Below, piece after piece: positions 56,929 to 64,000 of a stretch of 64,000 nucleotides of DNA; the stretch's first letter is position 1; each line of letters opens with the position of its first letter. The notes beneath the pieces were generated by a model. That model saw nothing but the letters and a program-made list of their open reading frames with translations, ran no database searches and had not been told where the DNA came from. The stretch is from JBBDIM01 sp040880405 (GTDB lineage: Bacteria > Planctomycetota > Planctomycetia > Pirellulales > Pirellulaceae): positions 1 to 64,000 of the forward strand of contig JBBDIM010000183.1 of the NCBI GenBank assembly GCA_040880405.1, read 5' to 3'. The position numbers were made by a program, and so were the translations under genes.

Positions 56929-57629
56929 TGAGCAAAATCTCCTTCCGTGTAGAATCTTGTCTCGCCACTTAACCTGTACTTCGGGGCCGGCGCTCTCGTG
57001 AACAATCACGGTATGCGACTTCCACGCCGCGATTGCTCGCAACTTGGTTGTCCATCGCAGGCGGAGCGATGAACTCACCTATGAGGTGAGCGTGTAGTCG
57101 AACCCTTTAGTTCAGGTGTGGGATTCATGATCCACACTGATGATCCGATGGCATCCGTCGAGCCGTTCCATGACTCGATTTTCCCCTCCGAAAGCCATCG
57201 GCCCCCCGTCGAACCGCCTGGGGGTTGGTCGTTCTTTCACGTCCGTGTTCAGACGTTAATGCAAGATATCGGCGAGTTAGCGAAGATGCCTTGACCGATC
57301 GGAACTATTTTTCAGCACTTGGTTTACAACTCCCATCAGGCTGACTTTGCACGGTAGTCGGGTGGCGCAAAGTTTAACGGCTAGACGGCGGCACGGACCT
57401 CCCAACGAGCCCTTAAAGTCGACCAAGGCTGCCTGGAGCATGGCGGTGGCCCCTCATCCGGCTGGCGGCTACAATTCCTGTTGTCACAACCCCGCTCGCC
57501 CAGATGGGCAGACAGTTTCGCCTCGTTGGCTGGGTGCCAGTTGGCTCTCAGCACGAATCGTCGCGGGCCTGATCGTCGCCAGATCCTACCCAATCGACAA
57601 AACCTCACTTCTTGGAGACCCTATCCCCC
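56929..57629. other. Non-coding region, no gene seen
   Basis: Seven hundred bases without a supported gene. It contains a small hairpin CTCACCT-ATG-AGGTGAG at 57074-57090. The plus-strand frame at 57347-57658 is not family-like. Confidence 0.6.
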
Positions 57630-57992
57630 ATGAGATCCACCCATGCCTCTGGCTTTGAGGTCGTCGACTTCGCGGCGATGCCAGGTGTCCCGTGCCCTTG
57701 TGGAACCGCGCGACGCGGCTTGGCGAATGTCGAGGACCATCCCGGCACGATTCACCTAACGGAAATCTCCACCGAGGCCAGGACGCATTACCACAAAACC
57801 CTGACAGAGACCTACTACTTCCTTGAATGTGAACCGGACGCCAAGTTGGAACTGGACGACACCACTCTTAATGTTCACCCCGGCATGCTGGTTATGATCC
57901 GTCCCGGAACGCGTCACCGAGCAGTCGGTCGGATGAAGATCCTCAACATCGTGTTTCCCAAGTTCGATCCCGACGACGAGTGGTTTGACTGA
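57630..57992 (+). CDS. Cupin domain protein
   Basis: About 120 residues from the ATG at 57630 (MRSTHASGFEVVDFAAMPGV), with GGAG 12 bases upstream. It is a single cupin: TEARTHYHKTLTETYYFLEC carries the first motif (HYH with downstream E), and HPGMLVMIRPGTRHRAVGRM the second motif with its His. The metal-binding cupin fold serves many enzymes and sensors, so no specific reaction is inferred. The Cys-Pro-Cys segment GVPCPCGTARRG near the N-terminus is unusual for a plain cupin. It stands alone before the propeller protein, with 175 bases between. Confidence 0.85.
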   Translation: MRSTHASGFEVVDFAAMPGVPCPCGTARRGLANVEDHPGTIHLTEISTEARTHYHKTLTETYYFLECEPDAKLELDDTTLNVHPGMLVMIRPGTRHRAVGRMKILNIVFPKFDPDDEWFD

Positions 57993-58167
57993 AGCATTCG
58001 CTGCCAATTCCACCGAAATTAGCACGTAAAACCTACGTCGTTCGCCACTTCCTAAAATCGTCAGCACCGAAACAACTTGCCTCACGATCCTTGCTTGTCG
58101 CGCCCAAGAGGCTTATTCTTGAGGGCTGAGTTCCGCAGTCCGACAATTGTTCCCTTTGGAAAGATCG

Positions 58168-60909
58168 ATGCTCGAACAAACCTTCCCCCCTTTCGGTCCC
58201 ACCATGACAATGCAAACATTGACGACCCTCGCCGCGCGAAACCTTCCCTTGCGGCTACTAGCATGCATGGTTTTGCTGGTGGCGTTTTCCGCCTGCACAC
58301 CGCCCCCCTCCGGCAAGCCAGTTCAGGGTGACAATACCACCACCGCACCGGACGACACGACCAACAGCAATCTCACGACGCCCCTTGAAGCGGATGTCAT
58401 TATTCCGAACGAGGCACCCGCGCCGATTGAATCAAAAGACGATTCTGAGGCAGCCAACGAAGCCGCGGTCGCCGATGCGAAGAGTGACGAGGCGGAGATG
58501 AAACCTCCCGTGACGGAGACCGCTCCCGCTGAAGAGAAGAGCGAACCCGCGACTCCCGAGCCGGAACCCTCAGATGTCGGTCAGACCGAGAAAGCCCCAG
58601 AGGGGGACGATTCGGAAAAGCTCGCCACGGAAAAACCGGAAGTTGAATTGGCCGCCGTGCCGGAGCGAGCTGCGGCGACCGGCGAACCACGCGAAGGGGC
58701 CGCGGCCGGCGACCCGCAAGATTGGACCTATTGGCGAGGCCCTGAATTCAATGGGATTTCCCGCGCCACGGGCCTGCCTGACGCTTGGGACCCCGAAGGT
58801 GGCGAAGGGAGCAATGTCAAATGGAAGCGGGAAGACATGGGAACTCGCAGCACACCTGTTGCGATGAATGGGAAGCTGTTTTTTCTGATGGCATCGGAGC
58901 CGGGCACCCCGCGTGAAGGGGAAAAGGTGGTCTGCCTAGACGCCGAGACGGGCGAAACGATTTGGGAGAATCGATTCAATGTTTACCTCTCGGACGTGCC
59001 GCTCGAGCGGGTCGGCTGGTCAAGCGTGACCGCCGATCCAGAGACCAACCAGGTGTACGCCCTGGGGGTCAGTGGACATTTTCAATGCCTCGACGCCGAT
59101 ACCGGTGAGACCGTCTGGCTCCGCAAAATGCATGAGCAGTACGGCATGCTGTCCACTTATGGCGGCCGGACCAACTTTCCGGTCGTTCACGAGGACCTCG
59201 TGATCCTCAGCGGAATCATTATCGGCTGGGGGGAAATGGCCAAACCGGCGCATCGCTTCATCGGCTTCGACAAGCGGACCGGCGCGGTGCACTGGTTTAC
59301 TGAATCCACCAACATGCCCAAGGATACCACCTACAGCGCCCCCTCGATCAAGAACATCGGGGGCGTGCCGCAGTTCATTATTGGGGCCGGCGATGGTCAC
59401 ATCTGGAGCCTTCAGCCGCGAACCGGAAAACCGCTCTGGAATTACGCCTTCTCCGCTCGGGGGTTGTATGCCACGCCCCTGGTCCATGAAGACACCGTGT
59501 ACATGGGACAGGGTGAGGAAAACGTGCTTGCGAGTGAAGAGGAGGGGCAAGTCAAGGTTCGCACGGCCACCACCATGGGCGGGATCGCGACGATCGACGC
59601 GACCAAGCGGGGCGATATCACCATTAGCGGAGAAAAATGGAAGATCGAGGAGGTCGTGTTGAATCGCAGCACGCCACTGTTGATAGACGACTATCTCTAC
59701 GTGATCGACGACCGCGCGAAGATGTTCGTCTTTAATATCAAGGATGGGGAGCAAGTAGGTGATCGCTTGACCCTCAGTCGAGCTATGTTCAGCTCCGCAC
59801 TCTACGCCGATGGCAAAATCTACGCGTTGTCGGTGAATGGCCAATACTTCGTGATTGAAGTTCAGGAGGAAGGCAAGCTGGAGATCCTCAGCAAGGGACG
59901 TCTACCCCGCGGGGAGGAATCGCTCGGTTCGCCCATTTGTGCTCAGGGCCGCATCTACGTTCCCACCACCGGAGCGATGTATTGCCTGGAAGCTGAGGAC
60001 AAAGAGAAGGGATTCGCGGGCCTACCCGAGTCCCAACCGGAACGACCAGTGGATGAAGATCGCGAACCGGCTCAAGTCCAGGTCATTCCGGCAGAGGTTC
60101 TGGTCAAACCGGGCGAAAAAGTCGACTTCACCGTCAGGGTTTTCAACGCGGGCGGCCAATTGCTGGAGGAGCGAGTCGAGGCGGGTTTTCAGGTCGAGGG
60201 ACCTGGGAAAGTCACGGCAGAGGGAAGCTTCGAAGCGGATAATAGTGCATCGCATCAGGCCACTTATGTCACCGCAAAAGTTGGCGAGATCTCCGGTCGA
60301 GCGCGGATTCGTGTCGTACCGGACCTCCCCTGGAAATTTGATTTCGAAGATACGGCACTCAACGACAACGGGATCGGTGAACCGCCGGTTACCTGGGTGG
60401 GGATGCGGTATCGGCATGTCATTCGGGAAGAAGAGGGAGAAAAGGTGATGGTCAAGGTCACCACCATACCCGTGGGGACTCGCAGCCAAGGCTGGATGGG
60501 GCACACCGATTTACACGACTACACCATTCAAGCCGACGTGATGGGACACGAGACAGGCGGCCAATTGCCGGAAATCGGAGTCATCGCCCAGGGTTACCAG
60601 TTTGTCCTCAACGGCAATCAAAAGAATATGCAAGTTCGCAGTTGGGTTACCCAAATGCGGATGGCAAAGGAGGCTGAGTTTATCCTGGAACCAGAAGTTT
60701 GGTACACGATGAAACTCAAAGTCTCCAATGTAGAAGACAAGGCGTTGGTTCAAGGTAAGGTTTGGAAGCAGGGGGACAAAGAACCGGATGAATGGTCGGT
60801 TGAAGCGGAGGATACCATCCCCAATGTCGACGGAAGCCCCGGCCTCTTTGGCAACGCCACCAACGGTGAAATCTTCCTCGATAACATCATGGTCACGCCG
60901 AACGAGTAG
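58168..60909 (+). CDS. PQQ-type beta-propeller lipoprotein
   Basis: A protein of about 910 residues with a lipobox AFSAC after the signal segment LPLRLLACMVLLVAFSAC. An acidic, Pro/Glu-rich linker follows, then a PQQ-like eight-bladed-type propeller (VVCLDAETGETIWENRFNVY, GFDKRTGAVHWFTES). After it come an Ig-like domain (IPAEVLVKPGEKVDFTVRVF) and a C-terminal lectin-like domain (DYTIQADVMGHETGGQLPEI) ending in LDNIMVTPNE. The N-terminal propeller segment YWRGPEFNGISRATGLPDAW is a common planctomycete signature. Substrate binding is unknown and cofactor dependence is not evident. The start is uncertain between ATG 58168 and 58204. It precedes a second propeller protein. Confidence 0.88.
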   Translation: MLEQTFPPFGPTMTMQTLTTLAARNLPLRLLACMVLLVAFSACTPPPSGKPVQGDNTTTAPDDTTNSNLTTPLEADVIIPNEAPAPIESKDDSEAANEAAVADAKSDEAEMKPPVTETAPAEEKSEPATPEPEPSDVGQTEKAPEGDDSEKLATEKPEVELAAVPERAAATGEPREGAAAGDPQDWTYWRGPEFNGISRATGLPDAWDPEGGEGSNVKWKREDMGTRSTPVAMNGKLFFLMASEPGTPREGEKVVCLDAETGETIWENRFNVYLSDVPLERVGWSSVTADPETNQVYALGVSGHFQCLDADTGETVWLRKMHEQYGMLSTYGGRTNFPVVHEDLVILSGIIIGWGEMAKPAHRFIGFDKRTGAVHWFTESTNMPKDTTYSAPSIKNIGGVPQFIIGAGDGHIWSLQPRTGKPLWNYAFSARGLYATPLVHEDTVYMGQGEENVLASEEEGQVKVRTATTMGGIATIDATKRGDITISGEKWKIEEVVLNRSTPLLIDDYLYVIDDRAKMFVFNIKDGEQVGDRLTLSRAMFSSALYADGKIYALSVNGQYFVIEVQEEGKLEILSKGRLPRGEESLGSPICAQGRIYVPTTGAMYCLEAEDKEKGFAGLPESQPERPVDEDREPAQVQVIPAEVLVKPGEKVDFTVRVFNAGGQLLEERVEAGFQVEGPGKVTAEGSFEADNSASHQATYVTAKVGEISGRARIRVVPDLPWKFDFEDTALNDNGIGEPPVTWVGMRYRHVIREEEGEKVMVKVTTIPVGTRSQGWMGHTDLHDYTIQADVMGHETGGQLPEIGVIAQGYQFVLNGNQKNMQVRSWVTQMRMAKEAEFILEPEVWYTMKLKVSNVEDKALVQGKVWKQGDKEPDEWSVEAEDTIPNVDGSPGLFGNATNGEIFLDNIMVTPNE

Positions 60910-60982
60910 CTGATTGCCAACAATCCCCGAAGGCAAGCCGTACGCAACATCCACAACGATTCCTCAAAGAGATATCCAACCC

Positions 60983-62710
60983 ATGAGATCCACGTTTACT
61001 ATTTTCGCGATTTCCGCGTCCTTCCTTCTCGGACTTTTTGTCATGGCGATGCTGCCGGAAGAGAAGGCGTCCGCCCAAGAAGCCGCAAGCAACACCGCTA
61101 TCCAGACTGTCTCAACCGAGAACAAATCGGGCGACTGGCCACAATGGGGTGGCGATTCCAAACGCAATAACACCCCGGATGCTAAGAGTATCCCCGTCGA
61201 CTTCGATATCGGCGGTTTCGACCGACAGTCCGGCGACTGGAAAAGGGAGGATGCCAAAAACATTAAATGGGTATCGCAGCTAGGTAGCCAGACCTACGGC
61301 AATCCGGTCGTGGCGGATGGCAAGGTGTTTGTCGGCACCAATAACGGTGCGGGCTATATCGAGCGTTCCCCCCCCAACGTCGATCTGGGCGTGCTGCTCT
61401 GCTTTGACGAGGAAACCGGTAAACTGCTGTGGCAGCATTCCAGTAAGAAGTTGCCGACCGGTCGGGTCCACGACTGGCCTTTGCAGGGGATTTGCTCCGC
61501 ATCGTACGTCGAGGGAAAGAAAGTCTGGTTCGTGACCAGTCGAGGGGAGGTCCGGTGTCTGTCGACCGAAGGTTTTCACGACGGCGAAAACGAAGGGCCC
61601 TACACCGAGGAAGAACACACCGGCGAACTTGAGGCCGACGTGATCTGGCTTTACGACATGATGACGGAACTGGGCGTCTCCCAGCACAACATGGCCAACT
61701 GCTCGGTCACCGCCCTGGGCGACATCCTGTTTGTCATTACTTCTAACGGGGTCGATGAGTCACACCTCGTGCTGCCCTCGCCCCAAGCCCCCAGCTTCAT
61801 CGCTTTGGACAAGAACACCGGCGAACTGCTTTGGAGCGATGCTTCCCCCGGAGACAACATCCTGCACGGTCAATGGTCCTGCCCCGCGATCGCGGAGCTC
61901 GGCGGAGTGCCTCAGGCGATTTTCCCCGGCGGGGATGGCTGGCTTTACTCGTTCAAGGCGGATAAAGGGAACGACGGGAAACCGGAGTTGCTTTGGAAGT
62001 TTGACTGCAACCCCAAAGAGACCGAGTGGATTCTGGGAGGGCGCGGCACTCGCAACAACATCATCGGCACGCCGGTCATCTACAACGACTTGGTCTATAT
62101 CGCCGTCGGGCAAGACCCGGAGCATGGCGAGGGTGAAGGGCACCTGTGGTGTATCGATCCAACCAAACGGGGCGATGTTAGCCCTGAATTGGCCATGAAG
62201 ATCGAAGAGGACAAACGCGTTCCGATTCCGCACCGTCGGCTGCAAGCGGTCGATCCGGAAGAAAGCGAAGTGGCCGTGGCCAACCCCAACAGTGCGGTGG
62301 TGTGGCACTACTCCACTTTCGATCAGAACGGAGATGACGAAATCGACTTTGAAGAGACGATGCATCGATCCTGTGGCACCGTCGCCATTAAGGACGACAT
62401 CCTTTACATCGCCGACTTTAGCGGACTATTCCACTGCGTAAACGCCACCAACGGCGAGGTCCATTGGACCTATGACATGCTGGCCGCCTCATGGGGCTCC
62501 CCGCTCATCGCCGATGGCCACGTCTACATTGGCGACGAAGATGGAGATCTGGCGATCTTCAAGCACTCCTCCGATCCGGATGACGCGGAACCGATCGCTG
62601 AGATCAACATGGGCAACTCGGTGTACAGCACCCCGGTCATCGCCAACGGCGTGATGTTCATCTCGAACAAGACCCACTTGTTCGCGATCGAACAGCAAGA
62701 AAATAAGTAA
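60983..62710 (+). CDS. PQQ-type beta-propeller protein with EF-hand-like loop
   Basis: About 575 residues from the ATG at 60983 with a signal peptide (FTIFAISASFLLGLFVMAML). Propeller blades are visible as VLLCFDEETGKLLWQHSSKK, SFIALDKNTGELLWSDASPG and HCVNATNGEVHWTYDMLAAS. A calcium-type loop DQNGDDEIDFEE sits between blades at about residue 450. The start of the mature region (GDWPQWGGDSKRNNTPD) is the usual planctomycete propeller signature. The function is unknown. It follows the lipoprotein propeller gene by 73 bases and probably shares a transcript. The terminator at 62747 lies 37 bases after its stop. Confidence 0.9.
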   Translation: MRSTFTIFAISASFLLGLFVMAMLPEEKASAQEAASNTAIQTVSTENKSGDWPQWGGDSKRNNTPDAKSIPVDFDIGGFDRQSGDWKREDAKNIKWVSQLGSQTYGNPVVADGKVFVGTNNGAGYIERSPPNVDLGVLLCFDEETGKLLWQHSSKKLPTGRVHDWPLQGICSASYVEGKKVWFVTSRGEVRCLSTEGFHDGENEGPYTEEEHTGELEADVIWLYDMMTELGVSQHNMANCSVTALGDILFVITSNGVDESHLVLPSPQAPSFIALDKNTGELLWSDASPGDNILHGQWSCPAIAELGGVPQAIFPGGDGWLYSFKADKGNDGKPELLWKFDCNPKETEWILGGRGTRNNIIGTPVIYNDLVYIAVGQDPEHGEGEGHLWCIDPTKRGDVSPELAMKIEEDKRVPIPHRRLQAVDPEESEVAVANPNSAVVWHYSTFDQNGDDEIDFEETMHRSCGTVAIKDDILYIADFSGLFHCVNATNGEVHWTYDMLAASWGSPLIADGHVYIGDEDGDLAIFKHSSDPDDAEPIAEINMGNSVYSTPVIANGVMFISNKTHLFAIEQQENK

Positions 62711-62746
62711 TTAGCCAGCGATCGCTAGACACATCGAAATGAGAAA

Positions 62747-62778
62747 ACGCGGAGCAGAACCCTGCTCCGCGTTTTTTT
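62747..62778 (+). terminator. Rho-independent terminator after the propeller genes
   Basis: The 11-base stem ACGCGGAGCAG/CTGCTCCGCGT with loop AACC is followed by seven T. It lies 37 bases after the second propeller gene's stop. Confidence 0.95.
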
Positions 62779-62797
62779 GGCTAGTGCTTTGGCCCTT

Positions 62798-62841
62798 CCC
62801 CCACGCTCCTTATGGAGCCACGCTTCCGTGGACCGTGGGGG
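62798..62841. repeat. Nested hairpin CCCCCACG ... CGTGGGGG
   Basis: The outer arms CCCCCACG and CGTGGGGG enclose an inner hairpin CCACG-CTTC-CGTGG. The sequence resembles the neighbouring 30-base dyad at 62886. Confidence 0.7.
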
Positions 62842-62885
62842 TCCCGCAGGTTGCGTTTGCCCTGAAGTGCCTTGCGGGTTAACGC

Positions 62886-62915
62886 TTCCCCCACGCTTTT
62901 GGCAAGCGTGGCTAC
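62886..62915. repeat. Dyad repeat TTCCCCCACGCT-N7-AGCGTGGCTAC
   Basis: The inverted counterpart of the 30-base unit at 32699-32728, with arms matching outside the variable centre. It sits just before the copper-binding protein's stop. Confidence 0.8.
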
Positions 62916-62934
62916 GGTTGGAATGAGTCCTCGC

Positions 62935-63366
62935 TTAACCCTTAGCCATCTCGCGACACACTTCCGCGCACTTCAAGCATTGCTCGGCGCACTTTTTGTG
63001 GATGTCCTCGTCGGCGTGTTTCTTGCACTCCTCGGCGCACTTTTCACACGCCTTGGCGCAGGCCTCGGCAAGCGTGGAGGCCAGGGGGCCATCCTGGGCG
63101 GCCACTTGGGCCATCACACCACAGATCAGGGCACAGTCCTGACACATTTTAAGGCAATGCTTGTGCTCCTTTTTGCCTTCCGCGACTTCGTCAAGGCAAG
63201 CATCGGCACACATCAAACACAGCTTTTGACACTCGACGCAGGCCGCGTAGCACTTCTCCATGTGTTCGCTGTGATTGTGCTTTGCTGGCTCTCCGGCGGA
63301 AGCGATTCCACCGGCCAATAACGATAGAGGAAGGACGAGAAGCAGTGCGGCTGTCTTACGAATCAT
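62935..63366 (-). CDS. Four-helix-bundle copper-binding protein (Csp-like)
   Basis: A 143-residue exported protein from the ATG at 63366 (GGGAG 9 bases upstream). The signal peptide is MIRKTAALLLVLPLSLLAGG. The mature part is a four-helix bundle with about 18 Cys spaced CxxxC along helices (KCYAACVECQKLCLMCADAC, HCLKMCQDCALICGVMAQVA, ACAKACEKCAEECKKHADED, KCAEQCLKCAEVCREMAKG), as in the copper storage proteins Csp1/Csp3, where Cys line the bundle core and hold many Cu(I) ions. The signal peptide makes it Csp1-like in location. No copper transporter or chaperone is adjacent. Confidence 0.9.
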   Translation of the reverse strand: MIRKTAALLLVLPLSLLAGGIASAGEPAKHNHSEHMEKCYAACVECQKLCLMCADACLDEVAEGKKEHKHCLKMCQDCALICGVMAQVAAQDGPLASTLAEACAKACEKCAEECKKHADEDIHKKCAEQCLKCAEVCREMAKG

Positions 63367-63641
63367 CTGTGTTTCTCCCAAAACTGGAAATCAAAAGGTC
63401 GATCCGAACGATTAATGAACCTTCGGCCATCAACGTGTCCGAACCCTAAGAACCCCGGCCTGGGAGAACGTAGCCGGGTGGCGAAGTGAACGTCCCTCGC
63501 ACTCAATTACCGTATCGAGTAGACACCGTAACGTCAACAATTGTTTTCAGTTGACCGCGAACCGGCTTGAACACGTTCCATAAAAAAACGCCATCCAAAT
63601 CGGATGGCGCGCTTTGATCGGTAGCGAAAACTTAAGCGGGC

Positions 63642-64000
63642 CTAGTCTTCCAAGGCCACCTTAATCTCTGGGGCTTCGCCTTTGTCTGTGCAGCAAGCGG
63701 CGGCACCATCGACCCCTAGTTTGGTGAGCAGGTCTTCCGCGGTCGATTCCGACTCGCAGCAAGATGCGGCGCTCTCGCAGCAGGGGCTGGCGGTGGTCGC
63801 AACCGCTTCCGCCTTCGACGAGCAGCAGCTTTCGGCCCCGTCGGACTCGCCCGCCATGGTACTAACCAGCGAATCCTGGACCGAGTTGGGCAGGTAGCTC
63901 GCGGCGTTCATCACGGCGTCGGGGGCGATCGCAAAGGCAACCATCGAGCCGATCGCCAGAATGGCCGCCGTGTAGGTGATGCCGCGGAGCCAACCAGTGA
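63642..64000 (-). CDS. Membrane-associated protein with Cys-Cys pairs (5'-truncated by window edge)
   Basis: The frame stays open to the window edge (at least 119 codons); the ATG at 63944 is not necessarily the start. Upstream in-frame residues read GITYTAAILAIGSMVAFAIA, a membrane helix. The cytoplasmic or periplasmic tail has several CC pairs (AESCC, SPCCESAASCCESE, AACCTDKG) in an Ala/Ser/Glu-rich region. The clustering with a copper-binding Cys-rich protein 270 bases away suggests metal handling, but this is inference. I do not recognise the family. Confidence 0.75.
   Translation of the reverse strand, partial: TGWLRGITYTAAILAIGSMVAFAIAPDAVMNAASYLPNSVQDSLVSTMAGESDGAESCCSSKAEAVATTASPCCESAASCCESESTAEDLLTKLGVDGAAACCTDKGEAPEIKVALED

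Noticed and set aside
57347..57658. Plus-strand frame before the cupin gene
   Set aside because: No domain and no ribosome-binding site; it overlaps the true cupin start in another frame.

Overview
The window looks like a chromosomal segment of a planctomycete, most likely from the Pirellulales or a close relative. The evidence is the set of families that are abundant in that phylum: Tat-exported DUF1501 proteins paired with DUF1549/DUF1553 cytochrome-like proteins, two DUF1559 pseudopilin-type proteins each paired with a small lipoprotein, DUF1570, DUF1598, ThuA/DUF1080/membrane-bound-dehydrogenase fusions, PQQ-type beta-propellers, NPYxxP-type N-termini and a very cysteine-rich secreted protein. 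Housekeeping genes (dnaE, glyA, a fabH-type ketosynthase, tRNA-His, tRNA-Arg) are interspersed. No transposase, integrase, phage gene or CRISPR array was seen.

Layout. 1-5.1 kb: partial secreted protein, sugar-phosphate isomerase-like protein, small exported protein, DUF1570/LRR protein and a creatininase-family amidohydrolase, with hairpin repeats between them. 5.2-8.0 kb: tRNA-His, a translationally coupled HipA-like kinase/DUF3037-like pair and an NRDE protein. 8.3-11.1 kb: Gfo/Idh/MocA oxidoreductase, DUF2750, FabH-like ketosynthase. 11.2-21.0 kb: a co-directional block behind a near-consensus promoter (DUF1501, PPC-domain protein, DUF1549/DUF1553 cytochrome, cytochrome-WD40-coiled-coil protein). 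21.8-26.8 kb: one 1661-residue multidomain protein. 26.8-27.9 kb: a gene-free repeat cluster. 27.9-32.4 kb: a second DUF1501 and DUF1549/DUF1553 pair on the minus strand. 33.2-41.1 kb: DUF1559/lipoprotein pair, RDD membrane protein, a second repeat cluster, then CE15-type esterase, lipoprotein and DUF1559 with a XylR-like regulator upstream. 42.3-44.5 kb: pseudo-receiver and CsaA-like pair, Fic protein. 44.6-57 kb: metallo-beta-lactamase-fold hydrolase, glyA, DUF4190, ATP-grasp protein, DUF1598, dnaE, FHA protein, tRNA-Arg and the cysteine-rich protein. 57.6-64 kb: cupin, two PQQ-like propeller proteins, a Csp-type copper-binding four-helix protein and a partial membrane protein with Cys-Cys pairs.

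How the genes fit together. Much of the coding capacity is for exported proteins: heme-binding domains fused to propellers, HEAT repeats or coiled coils, and esterase or glycoside-processing domains. This suggests extracytoplasmic breakdown of complex carbohydrates and redox processing. The XylR-like regulator next to the CE15 esterase is the clearest regulator-target pair. The intergenic DNA is unusually rich in dyad repeats. At least eight sequence families recur, several as nested inverted repeats, and one (around GGGGTCAGGACTC) has seven copies with matched changes in the two outer arms.
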